Shown piece after piece: positions 6,356 to 14,425 of a stretch of 64,000 bases of DNA. The notes under the pieces were generated by a model that saw only the letters and a list, made by a program, of their open reading frames with translations, made no database searches and was not told the origin of the DNA. Each line of letters starts with the position of its first letter. Position 1 is the first letter of the stretch. The position numbers were made by a program, and so were the translations under genes. The DNA is from Paenibacillus oralis (GTDB lineage Bacteria; Bacillota; Bacilli; Paenibacillales; Paenibacillaceae), in contig NZ_RRCN01000001.1 of the NCBI RefSeq assembly GCF_003863965.1, forward strand, positions 5,887,071 through 5,951,070, read 5' to 3'.

Positions 6356-6493
6356 ATGCAGTGGATAGAAGTTCGCACGATCTTTCCCGATCAATATGTT
6401 CTGCTTGAAATTCTCGATTCGCTGACTGAAAATAACATAGTATCCCCTACACCAAAACTGGCTGCCACCTTATCACCTGAGTTCAAGGGATGA
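6356..6493 (+). pseudogene. Truncated paralogue of the retropepsin-partner protein
   Basis: An ATG at 6356 behind AAAAGGGTGA encodes MQWIEVRTIFPDQYVLLEIL and continues similar to the intact gene at 23813 for about 29 residues. It then leaves the homology after ENNI and stops at 6493. The rest of this gene and the protease gene that follows it elsewhere are missing. It is divergent from array leader 1, as the 23813 gene is from leader 2. Confidence 0.65.
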
Positions 6494-6522
6494 CTGCTCA
6501 TAGCTATAAGCTTTCCTGAACC

Positions 6523-6584
6523 CCCAGTCTTTTAGACAAGGGTTTCTAATACAAAGAAAAGAAACCCTTGTCTAAAAGACTGGG
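6523..6584. repeat. Perfect 23-bp inverted repeat (large hairpin)
   Basis: The arms 6523-6545 and 6562-6584 are perfectly complementary (CCCAGTCTTTTAGACAAGG and its complement, plus GTTT/AAAC) around a 16-base loop. There is no T-run on either side, so a simple rho-independent terminator is unlikely. It lies in the gap between array 1 and the peptidase operon and could be a processed structure or the remnant of a small mobile element. Confidence 0.6.
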
Positions 6585-6599
6585 TTCCTACATATGATA

Positions 6600-6660
6600 C
6601 AGTCGAAAGACTCGGCCCCCTGGGGGTTAGCCCATTACGCTCCTGAATTAGACGAAATTG
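6600..6660 (+). pseudogene. Possible IS630-type transposase remnant
   Basis: The plus strand encodes GLAHYAPELDEIVSVGRF before a stop. The first part resembles the LPxYAPELNPIE motif near the end of IS630/Tc1-type transposases. Nothing else of the element is visible, so this is a weak call. Confidence 0.25.
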
Positions 6661-6723
6661 TCAGCGTTGGACGATTTTAAAGCAAAATCTTTAACCAGTC
6701 AAACCGAATTTGCTGAGATTCTG

Positions 6724-9444
6724 TTAGCTGAAGTCGATTTGTCCGGCGATCTCCGGAAAATCAATCAACGGGTTGCGATTTCCCTGCAACTCGTAGATGG
6801 CCCGGTTCCGATGCTTCTCATGTAGGGTCACCGAATGCTCCTGATGCCAATTCAGCAAAAGCCCGACGTCCACCCTGGACTTTTGCCCCTCGATCTTGCC
6901 GGGATAGCGCAGCAGAAAATACAATACGGCTCGTGCAACCTCTCCCTTCCCATACTCCGGCTCGAAGCGAATGTGGCCACCGCGTTTCCCGCATTCGTTG
7001 CGGATCCGCTCCCGGTACGCCTCCGGATTGTAGTCCGCAAAGTCATAATAAGGAATGTTGCTTCGAAAGCTGTTACACTGGGATTCGCAAATGAACAGGT
7101 GGTGTATGTCGCCGACCATGGGGTTTTTCATGCCAAACCAGGATTGAGGTACTACATGCTCCACATTGAAGCCGAACCGCTCTTCTATCAGTTCCTCAAA
7201 GCCTTCCTCATCAGTCTGACCGCGCAGCGCCAAACTCTCGAGAAATTCCCCGCGCTGCTGCTCCATACGGAAATCCTCATGAATCAGTTGCTCGGCATCC
7301 AGGTCTTTGCCGGAATAGATGCTCCTGAGAGTGCCATCCTCACGCAGATCCACTACTGAATACAACTGCGCTCTACTGGCTTTGTAAGAAAAAATGGTGG
7401 TGTGGGTGTCCAGAAGAAGTTGGTGCATCTGCCGGAACAACTGGCCGCCGTCTGCCCGAAACGATACAGAGCGGTAATAATTCACAATATCCAACTTGTC
7501 CTTCTCCGCATCGTAATATCCCTGCTGCTCCTCCATCCTGAAGCGATTCAGATTCAGCTGGAGCAGCGTTTTTTCCATGGTACTTAAACCGGCCAGGCTT
7601 ACGGCAGGGATAAACGGTGCTTTCGCCTGTTCCGACTCCTCGCTGTCCTTGTAGACGATCCGTAGTACCAGGGGCACGTGGTCGGAGATATTTTTGACAT
7701 AATCAGCCATGGATTTGTCGTAGCGGACAATTCCGACATCGTCCTGCTTGCCGTTGTAGTTAACGATCCCGGTTTTCGTATCTTTGGTAACTACGATGTG
7801 GTCAATCAGCGATTTGTGATCACCCACATACGAAATGTGTCCGGCCTGAGCGTCGTCTAATGTTAAGGTGATAACCGAAGGCGAATTCACGACGGAGCTG
7901 AGAGAGGTGCTGCCGGCATCATCGTTCATATCGCCGCCCAGGATGATTGGCACCTGCTTGAACTCCTCCGTTTTTTTCAAGTCCTCAATGATGACGGATA
8001 GAGCTTGGGCAGCCAATGTTCGCCGTTCCGTGCTAGCCTGGTCCCTCATGGCCTTGAGATGAACGACAGTCATCAGGAAGCGGATATCCTTGCCCTCTTC
8101 CTTCACTGTACACATGGCAAACAACGGCTCCCGCTTCGAAGGGAAGACCCTTTTTCCGTTTATCTCGGAGCTTAACAGACGGCTGTATTTTCGGTTGAGG
8201 TCGTCTCTTAGCTTTACATTGGCAGTGGTGGTGTCGTACAGAATGGCCAGGTCCTGACCTCCCTCAGCGTCCAGGTACACGTAGTCCATGGCTGCGCCAC
8301 GGCTCAGAAGAGCCCTCTTCAACCGGTCCAAAGCCCCCTTTTCCACTTCTACAAGCCCCAGGGTATCCATAGACATATCAGCCACAATTTGGGCGATTTC
8401 CTTAACTCGCTGGTTCGTTGCTCCGCCATTAAAATTCTCGATGTTCCAGAAACCGATATCAGCGAAGCGCTTGTTCCCCTTGAAGGAGGGAATCTCGATT
8501 TCGGCCAGATCATTGCTATTGTCGATCAACCCCTCCACATCGTAAAAGCCAAGATACGGAGAGGTATCTTCCAACTGATGTGTCAGTCGCATCGCCGCCG
8601 CATCCCCGCCCTGGGCCAAGGCCACCAGCTTGGCGACAATGGCGGAGATGCGGATGCCCTCGTTTACTGCTTGCTGCTTTGCTTCGTCAATGAGGCCACC
8701 GTGATGTAGGGCCACAAGCTGCCACTGGTTGTTGAACACAGCAGCTCCGGACGAACCACGCTCCGTATCCGTGGTATAGTGGATAACCTTTTCATAGACA
8801 TAGCTTACGGTGTTATCTTGAAGAGCTATTTCCTTCTTCCTTCCCCTTGGGTGCTGAATAATATTGACATATTCTCCACGGGTAATGGTGGCCGGATTTC
8901 GCAAAAGCTTCACCGGTACAATATCCTCGATTCCAGCGGACTCACAGGCCACAATGGTAAAGTCCAGTTCCTCGAACGGAGATGTAATAAAGAGCTCTTC
9001 GGGTTTTAACTTGAGCTTAATGGCGTTTCCGTTCTCCTCATAGCCGAATTCAGCATAGCTGTTCGCAGCTTCTACAGCGTCGGTCAGCACATGATGATTG
9101 GTCATTATCAGTCCCCGCTCGACCAAGAAGCCGGTGCCAATGCCATTTGGAGTTATGATCCGGCATATTGCTTTGGCCCGGTCCACGCCCTTGCTCAGAA
9201 AATCAATAGGGAGTAAATTACTTTCCTTATTGATTTTCTCCAAAATCAGTCTCTCAGTTTCTCTGCGCAGCTCCTCATTGTCCTTCCAGGCCTTTTCATC
9301 AGGAATAATCTGAAGAATGGAGATGGCGCGGCGTTTAACCAGATCGCGGTAAGCATCAGATGAAAGCGGCACAGTATTGACCGAGGTATATCGGCTGTCC
9401 ATCGAGGATTGGGATGGGATTAATGGATCTTCTGTCGTAATCAT
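6724..9444 (-). CDS. Trypsin-like protease / EEP nuclease / endonuclease I fusion
   Basis: The start is the ATG at 9444, with GGAGGCGAGAGC upstream; the product is about 906 residues. Three domains are visible. Residues about 85-280 form a trypsin-like protease with His in TNHHVL (about 118), Asp in ELDFTIV (about 161) and Ser in ERGSSGAAV (about 232). Residues about 325-605 form an endonuclease/exonuclease/phosphatase domain (FWNIENFNG, GLVEVE, GGDMNDD, SLIDHIVV, ISDHVP). Residues about 640-890 match endonuclease I (EHVVPQSWF, DIHHLFICESQCNSFRSNIP). There is no signal peptide or membrane helix. It is the last gene of the peptidase operon, 13 bp after the metzincin. The fusion suggests a protein- and nucleic-acid-degrading enzyme; its target and trigger are unknown. 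Confidence 0.85.
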   Translation of the reverse strand: MITTEDPLIPSQSSMDSRYTSVNTVPLSSDAYRDLVKRRAISILQIIPDEKAWKDNEELRRETERLILEKINKESNLLPIDFLSKGVDRAKAICRIITPNGIGTGFLVERGLIMTNHHVLTDAVEAANSYAEFGYEENGNAIKLKLKPEELFITSPFEELDFTIVACESAGIEDIVPVKLLRNPATITRGEYVNIIQHPRGRKKEIALQDNTVSYVYEKVIHYTTDTERGSSGAAVFNNQWQLVALHHGGLIDEAKQQAVNEGIRISAIVAKLVALAQGGDAAAMRLTHQLEDTSPYLGFYDVEGLIDNSNDLAEIEIPSFKGNKRFADIGFWNIENFNGGATNQRVKEIAQIVADMSMDTLGLVEVEKGALDRLKRALLSRGAAMDYVYLDAEGGQDLAILYDTTTANVKLRDDLNRKYSRLLSSEINGKRVFPSKREPLFAMCTVKEEGKDIRFLMTVVHLKAMRDQASTERRTLAAQALSVIIEDLKKTEEFKQVPIILGGDMNDDAGSTSLSSVVNSPSVITLTLDDAQAGHISYVGDHKSLIDHIVVTKDTKTGIVNYNGKQDDVGIVRYDKSMADYVKNISDHVPLVLRIVYKDSEESEQAKAPFIPAVSLAGLSTMEKTLLQLNLNRFRMEEQQGYYDAEKDKLDIVNYYRSVSFRADGGQLFRQMHQLLLDTHTTIFSYKASRAQLYSVVDLREDGTLRSIYSGKDLDAEQLIHEDFRMEQQRGEFLESLALRGQTDEEGFEELIEERFGFNVEHVVPQSWFGMKNPMVGDIHHLFICESQCNSFRSNIPYYDFADYNPEAYRERIRNECGKRGGHIRFEPEYGKGEVARAVLYFLLRYPGKIEGQKSRVDVGLLLNWHQEHSVTLHEKHRNRAIYELQGNRNPLIDFPEIAGQIDFS

Positions 9445-9457
9445 GCTCTCGCCTCCT

Positions 9458-10270
9458 TTATTGATGCGGATCAGCTGCCCGGACACCCACTCCGGCCGTC
9501 GTGAGAGGCCATTCCGCTTGGTTTCCCGCAGGATACATCCGGCTGATAAATTGCTTGTCCATTTCCGATAAAACTGTATTCCTCTTCACCTCAAAATCAC
9601 CGATGGTTTGACTGTTGGGAATGGGATAGACCATGATCGATTTAGGATCAAATGCCGTAGCGAAAGCTTCCCTGAACGTGTATTTGTAGAACAGGTTATA
9701 GTCGATTTCTCTCTTAGTCCAATTATTCGGGGGCCCCATGTAATAACGGTACACCGCCTCTTTGTCCCAGGGAATGTTGGCCGTCGGGCTTGAGTGTTCA
9801 TGAGGGCAACCTAACGCGTGACCGAACTCGTGAAGGACCGTACGTGAATATTCCTCGGGGCTAGTTGATGGGGTAAACCACCCGAAGTTCATAGTGGGCT
9901 CATTCTTCGGAGCAAGTAAGCAATCGGTTCCGAGGAGGGACCAGGAGCCTTTGTACTTGAAGGATATCCGAATCTCCGCATTGGGGTCCCTGACGAAGGA
10001 GAATTTGATGTTGGCATACTGCTCCCATTGATGAGCGTACTTCTCCACATTAGCTTGAACAAGCGGATCACCGTCCATAAAGTATACCTTTATGGTTTTG
10101 CCGGGTTTCCATCGCTTGCCTATTAAGGCAGCTAGCTCCTTCTCGGAAGCTCCTTCGGTCTCTATCGGCATATTGTCCGGATTCTCCTCTAAAGCTACTC
10201 GGTTAGCTTCAGCCTGCAGCTCTGGCGGAAGTATTCTCAGCATGCATGAGTTGGGTTCCTCTTGATTCAT
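9458..10270 (-). CDS. Metzincin-type zinc metalloprotease
   Basis: From the ATG at 10270 (GGAAGTG upstream) the protein has about 270 residues. It contains HEFGHALGCPH at about residues 147-157, which fits the HExxHxxGxxH zinc site of metzincins, followed by a SIMVYPI Met-turn. The N-terminal part (WKPGKTIKVYFMDGDPLVQ) resembles the substrate-side sheet of astacin/matrixin-like enzymes. No signal peptide is present, which is unusual because this family is normally secreted. It lies between the decayed M14 gene and the protease-nuclease fusion, only 13 bp from the latter, so it is clearly in one transcript with it. Confidence 0.85.
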   Translation of the reverse strand: MNQEEPNSCMLRILPPELQAEANRVALEENPDNMPIETEGASEKELAALIGKRWKPGKTIKVYFMDGDPLVQANVEKYAHQWEQYANIKFSFVRDPNAEIRISFKYKGSWSLLGTDCLLAPKNEPTMNFGWFTPSTSPEEYSRTVLHEFGHALGCPHEHSSPTANIPWDKEAVYRYYMGPPNNWTKREIDYNLFYKYTFREAFATAFDPKSIMVYPIPNSQTIGDFEVKRNTVLSEMDKQFISRMYPAGNQAEWPLTTAGVGVRAADPHQ

Positions 10271-10313
10271 ATTTACACTTCCTGTCTTTATTTTTTGTTG
10301 AATTAAGGCGACG

Positions 10314-11090
10314 TCAGCCATGAACAGGTTCTGTCACTCTAATCTCTATTTCTTTCCAAGAACCACGGATTCGGTCATACTGACGGGTCATGAAATTAAG
10401 CTCTGGATTTGTGGTCTGGTTGTCGTCATCGCCCCAATTGTACATAATCTTCTCGCCGTTGCTATGGATATCCGTGAAGAAGCGGATCTGCGGATAAGTG
10501 TCCAGTAGGTGGCGGATATTTTGCGACTCCGGCTCTGAAAAGGGAGCAGGCCCCCGATAAATAAGGCTCTGCTTATCCGTTGAGGTCCCGATACCGCTGT
10601 CCCATAAGAAAGTCAAAGTTCCGGTTCAAATCCACTCCCACCGGCTTTCCCATTTCATCGGAGCGACGGTTCTTTTTCCACCAGAAACTGTTGCCGACCT
10701 GCATATCGGCAAACAAATCCATCTCATGGTTAGTCTGGGAATAGACCTTACCGTCAGGCTTCGCCTCGGTAAAGACGAACAACTCAAAGCAGCTTAATCA
10801 ACAGGTTGAGGCAGATCTCCGAGCCACCCCATTTACGGACATGGACGTTACCGGTGATCAGAGGTGCGAGTTTGCCAGTGGCATCGGGTCTTCCCAGGTT
10901 TTGTTCGGCAGAGTGATCAGGAGAGACGGCTTCCGGGTATTGCCGCTGAAGCTCAGTCAGGCGTCGATTTCATCCACGGTCATAAAGCCCCGGATAGCCC
11001 TCCTTTACGTTGTTGGTAGTACTCGGACTTTACATACAAGCCGATTGCTTTATTTGCAAGATCTAAACCCAAGCCTATTATGCGAATGAC
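10314..11090 (-). pseudogene. M14 zinc carboxypeptidase, multiply frameshifted
   Basis: Fragments in several minus-strand frames line up with a zinc carboxypeptidase. In order they are MTVDEIDA, LQRQYPEA, ITGNVHVRKWGGSEICLNLL (the HxxE zinc motif, with the Glu changed to Lys), GKPVGVDLNRNFDFL, then YRGPAPFSEPESQN and RFFTDIHSNGEKIMYNWG. The C-terminal third that carries the catalytic Glu is missing and the frame ends at 10314. At least three frameshifts and the lost zinc ligand show that this is no longer an enzyme. The neighbouring peptidase genes are intact, so decay is restricted to this member of the operon. Confidence 0.8.
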
Positions 11091-11422
11091 AAACCATATT
11101 ATCCCTCCATTAAAATTTTTTCAATTTATATTTAATTACTCCATTATTTCTTATCCATGGCTGGCTACCGCATGAAAAGAATAATGACAAATGCGGCCGG
11201 TTTCATCCTCACTGGAGGCCGCCCGTTGGCTCGCTACCACTTCCGAACTATCAACCGCTTTCGTTCCGAGCGGATGAAAGCAGCAATAGATCAAAAAAAG
11301 AAAATGGCAACGCAGGGATAACTCCTCGAATCGCCATTTTCTTTATTTATAACCCTATTTTTTACCAAGCGAGCTGTTCGTCCAAGTAAACGAACTTACT
11401 TTTGGGACAGCTCCTTATGAAG
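11091..11422. other. Intergenic, with operon-internal terminator
   Basis: No coding region is evident in these 330 bp. A GGCCGG...CTGGAGGCC inverted element lies near 11195-11225 and a good terminator at 11291-11345. The gap separates the CYTH-phosphatase gene from the carboxypeptidase remnant and may divide the peptidase cluster into two transcripts. Confidence 0.5.
11291..11345 (-). terminator. Rho-independent terminator after CYTH-phosphatase gene
   Basis: On the minus strand GAAAATGGC and GCCATTTTC form a stem, followed by a run of T. Confidence 0.7.
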
Positions 11423-12646
11423 TTAGACAAAGGCTATCTCTTCAGCGGAAAGTGTTGTCTTCAGATCTGCAGTATGAACAACCGTGAACCCTTGCCCCTG
11501 CCCCATCGGCTTGAGAATGACTAGACCCAGATGTAGAAGTTGTCTGGGTTCTACCTGTCCGCCGAAAGAATAATAGTGACCAATCATGATTTGGTTAAAT
11601 CCTTCACTCGGAACAGATTCCAGAAGGTCCGGCTTATCCATTTGTCCCAACTGCAGATCAATCGTCACGTTCCTCTGTCCAAATGCCGCTTCTGCTGTTT
11701 CTCTTGCCCGCTTCAAAGGGCTAGAACTTACAGGAAGTTGGATGGGAATGTTCTGTTCATCAAGCAATTTCCCTAGCCTTTTGGCCAACCTCTCTCCATC
11801 CGGGCTGATACCGGGGTCAGGGCTGCTGGTATCTATGGGCTGTGCATGCCGAAAATATAAATTGTACCCTCCTTGACGGAGCGCCTCCCACAACTCCGAG
11901 ATCGCTATCGATTTCAACAAGCGTTTAAGCGCCCACTGGGTCTTGGAGGTCTGTGTTTCCGCTAATAAATTAGCTTCCTGAAGCGAATGCTTTAGCTGTT
12001 TGGCCTTACTCTCAGCCACAGTTCCATCCTTTTCTTTCATTGACAATTCGACAATGGATTCATCTCCAATGGACCATATCTCTAAGCTTATTTCCATGCT
12101 ATTCCATTGCCCTTTATATTTTCGGGATTTAAATGAGCCAAGCAAACTGGCTTTGTCCATATTCCCTTCATGTTCCTCAGATTTCCCCTCTACACGCAAT
12201 AGAGGTTCAGGGGCATGGTCAAGAAACAAACTTCTCCAACTTTCCGATTTCTGGGCGTCCGGAGCATCAACGTCAACGTCGCAGGAGATGCTTAACATCT
12301 TTCTCTCTATGCTCCAGTCCACTTCGATTTTATACTTAGGATCATTTAGGTCGAAGCCTTGGAGCTCTGCTTCCTCCAGGGATGCTTGTAAATTGTCTTG
12401 AAGAACAGGAATTCTCTTTTTGTAAGTCATTTCCCACTTCTTCTTATTTTGTTTAAGCCGACCTCGCAAAACCCATCCGCTTTCATAGAGAGCGAAATTC
12501 ATGGTATCCAGAAACAGAATATCAAGCGTGCTACTTTCACTTATGGATAATCCAGAAATATCCTGTTTTAATTCCTGATTCCCTGCCAGCATGTTTTCCG
12601 CTCGTAAGACAAATTTTATTTCATATGAGATATCTTTACTGGTCAT
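11423..12646 (-). CDS. CYTH-like / histidine phosphatase fusion protein
   Basis: The 407-residue protein begins with SYEIKFVL. This resembles the ExExK opening of CYTH triphosphatase domains, and further strands rich in charged residues (WVLRGRLKQNKKKWEMTYKK) support a CYTH-like barrel to about residue 210. The C-terminal part has LYFRHAQPIDTSSPDPG...DGERLAKRLG and SSPLKRARETAE, the RHG-type motif and second arginine motif of the phosphoglycerate mutase-like histidine phosphatases. The combination suggests a phosphohydrolase acting on a polyphosphate or nucleotide, but the substrate is not evident. The ATG overlaps the stop of the S8 protease (TAATG), and GGGGAGG lies upstream, so translation is coupled. 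Confidence 0.75.
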   Translation of the reverse strand: MTSKDISYEIKFVLRAENMLAGNQELKQDISGLSISESSTLDILFLDTMNFALYESGWVLRGRLKQNKKKWEMTYKKRIPVLQDNLQASLEEAELQGFDLNDPKYKIEVDWSIERKMLSISCDVDVDAPDAQKSESWRSLFLDHAPEPLLRVEGKSEEHEGNMDKASLLGSFKSRKYKGQWNSMEISLEIWSIGDESIVELSMKEKDGTVAESKAKQLKHSLQEANLLAETQTSKTQWALKRLLKSIAISELWEALRQGGYNLYFRHAQPIDTSSPDPGISPDGERLAKRLGKLLDEQNIPIQLPVSSSPLKRARETAEAAFGQRNVTIDLQLGQMDKPDLLESVPSEGFNQIMIGHYYSFGGQVEPRQLLHLGLVILKPMGQGQGFTVVHTADLKTTLSAEEIAFV

Positions 12647-14046
12647 TAAAGGATCCTCCCCATCAGTTGGCGCAAATCAGGACGGTTCCCGATCCGTTGC
12701 GTCCGTGGACGTAAAGGAGCATCCTGTTGTGGGGAACCAGTGCTTCTAAGCAGCTCCCTGGCTCGCTCCCAAGTTAACAGCTCTTTATTTCGTCCCCTAA
12801 GGACACCTTGCAAACATCCCAGCACTCCCACAATGATGGGGGAAGCACTTGATGTTCCGCTGAATGTATCAGTATACCACTGATTTTCTCCATTACCTTG
12901 CTGCAAATCTCCATATCCTGTTGTTGTAACCTCCCGTCCCCAGCCCTGAACATCGACCATTTCCCCATAATTGGAAAATTCTAATCGGGACCGGTCCGGC
13001 CCATGGTTACGATTATGTGTCCCTTCCGGAGGTGCCCCTGCTCCGACAACAATGGCTCCGGAATCACGGTTATTACGGTTAAATGGATTTTTCCAGTTTC
13101 TAGGAAACCCGGCGTCTGGTTCATTGTAAATCGGATCATCCAGATTTACATTCCCGTTACCCGCTGCCTCTACGACAATAATGCCTCGTCGACAAGCATA
13201 TTGAATCGCCTCGAAATCATCTGGCCACCATTCAATGGGAATATACCCCTCTTGGCCACGGCCGGTAGCTTGGGGACCCGGACGATGAAGCTCGATCAGG
13301 ATAATGTCTCCGGGGTTTAGAAGTTGAGCGGCTTGTACAATGGCCCGAGCCGAGTTTGCTTGTCCCTGGTCCTCAAAAATAGAAATTCCCTTTATCATCC
13401 CATCCGGGCATATCCCCTTAATTCCGAATCCATTCTCGTCACCACTAACCTCACCCAAGACGGCTGTTCCATGATTTCTCCACCTCGTATCTTGAACCGA
13501 GACACCCCCGGCAAGGCCCCCTTGATTCATTAGGAGATCTTCATGAGAAAACTGCCAACCTCCCTCTATGTCGATAATTTGGACTCCGGCGCCTTTGCCC
13601 CCAGGCAAAGTCCATGCAAAATAGGCATCCACTCCCTCTGGTGCGTGCTTTAGGTAACCTTGCCTAATTGTGTAGTCCGGAGTTGTTTCTGTAGCTGCTT
13701 CCTCCCCTTTTGTTATTGCTACCGCCGGCTCTGCATCAGGCTTAATAAACGCAGCCTCTACATCACTCTGTTCACGCAGTCGTTCAGCCAGTTGATCCAA
13801 CTTCTCCTCAGAAACCAGGACCCTGTAATACCTGGAAATATCCTCTTGCTCCATATTGGTCAGCTGCTCATCAGGCAGTTCGCTCCGCTCAGGAATGCTA
13901 TCAAAAATAGGCTGGAGTCTTGCTCCCTCCGTAGAGAGCATTTCCATTAGATCAACAGCAGAAGCTGTCATGGCTCGGACATTTCCTTCATCATTTGCTT
14001 GCAACCCCAGTTGGGGATTAATCGCTACAATTAGTTGACGTCCCAC
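12646..14046 (-). CDS. S8 (subtilisin-like) serine peptidase, leaderless
   Basis: The start is placed at the GTG at 14046, preceded by GAGGTG, giving 466 residues. The catalytic triad is visible as Asp in IIDIEGGW (about 159), His in RNHGTAVLG (about 192) and Ser in SGTSSASP (near 400), with the oxyanion Asn in EAAGNGN. About 110 residues precede the catalytic domain and may be a propeptide (YYRVLVSEEKLDQLAERL resembles an I9-like strand). No signal peptide is present, so the enzyme would stay in the cytoplasm or leave by another route. It lies 13 bp after the inhibitor gene and is coupled to the CYTH-phosphatase gene. Confidence 0.9.
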   Translation of the reverse strand: MGRQLIVAINPQLGLQANDEGNVRAMTASAVDLMEMLSTEGARLQPIFDSIPERSELPDEQLTNMEQEDISRYYRVLVSEEKLDQLAERLREQSDVEAAFIKPDAEPAVAITKGEEAATETTPDYTIRQGYLKHAPEGVDAYFAWTLPGGKGAGVQIIDIEGGWQFSHEDLLMNQGGLAGGVSVQDTRWRNHGTAVLGEVSGDENGFGIKGICPDGMIKGISIFEDQGQANSARAIVQAAQLLNPGDIILIELHRPGPQATGRGQEGYIPIEWWPDDFEAIQYACRRGIIVVEAAGNGNVNLDDPIYNEPDAGFPRNWKNPFNRNNRDSGAIVVGAGAPPEGTHNRNHGPDRSRLEFSNYGEMVDVQGWGREVTTTGYGDLQQGNGENQWYTDTFSGTSSASPIIVGVLGCLQGVLRGRNKELLTWERARELLRSTGSPQQDAPLRPRTQRIGNRPDLRQLMGRIL

Positions 14047-14059
14047 CTTTAACACCTCT

Positions 14060-14380
14060 TCAATTATTTTTACTCTGATCCATTGCTAAATCTCTAATAT
14101 AACTGACTAGTGGCTGCAGCTTCTCCGGCATCGTTACATCGTTGAAATGCAGTGTATTACTTGTTCCATCCTTTGTGATGGATAGGGAGTAGTTGATAAC
14201 ATCAGGCAATCGGTTCATTTCTACCTTAGATAATCCGTATTGACTGACCTCAAAAAAACGGGATTCCTCAACCAGCCTAATTAGGCGGGTAGCCTTTTCC
14301 TTCGGAAGATCATCCGACTCTATGTGATACGAAAGGCGTAGTCCGAGGAACCCTCCTGTACTTTGAAATGCTAACTTCAC
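14060..14380 (-). CDS. Protealysin inhibitor, emfourin family
   Basis: The 106-residue protein starts at the GTG at 14380 with GAGG eight bases upstream. The opening FQSTGGFLGLRLSYHIESDD, and later YSLSITKDG and PEKLQPLVSYI, match the emfourin family. These are small inhibitors encoded next to protealysin-like M4 proteases. Here the gene lies directly after an M4 protease gene (45 bp), which is the known family arrangement. It would be expected to keep that protease inactive inside the cell. The residues that contact the protease were not assigned. Confidence 0.75.
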   Translation of the reverse strand: MKLAFQSTGGFLGLRLSYHIESDDLPKEKATRLIRLVEESRFFEVSQYGLSKVEMNRLPDVINYSLSITKDGTSNTLHFNDVTMPEKLQPLVSYIRDLAMDQSKNN

Positions 14381-14425
14381 CTTACAAAACCTCTTCCGTT
14401 ACGACCTTGGAAATACCGGACTTGA

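Noticed and set aside
8288..8709. Plus-strand open frames opposite the protease-nuclease fusion and other large genes
   Set aside because: They are antisense shadows of well supported minus-strand genes with intact catalytic motifs.
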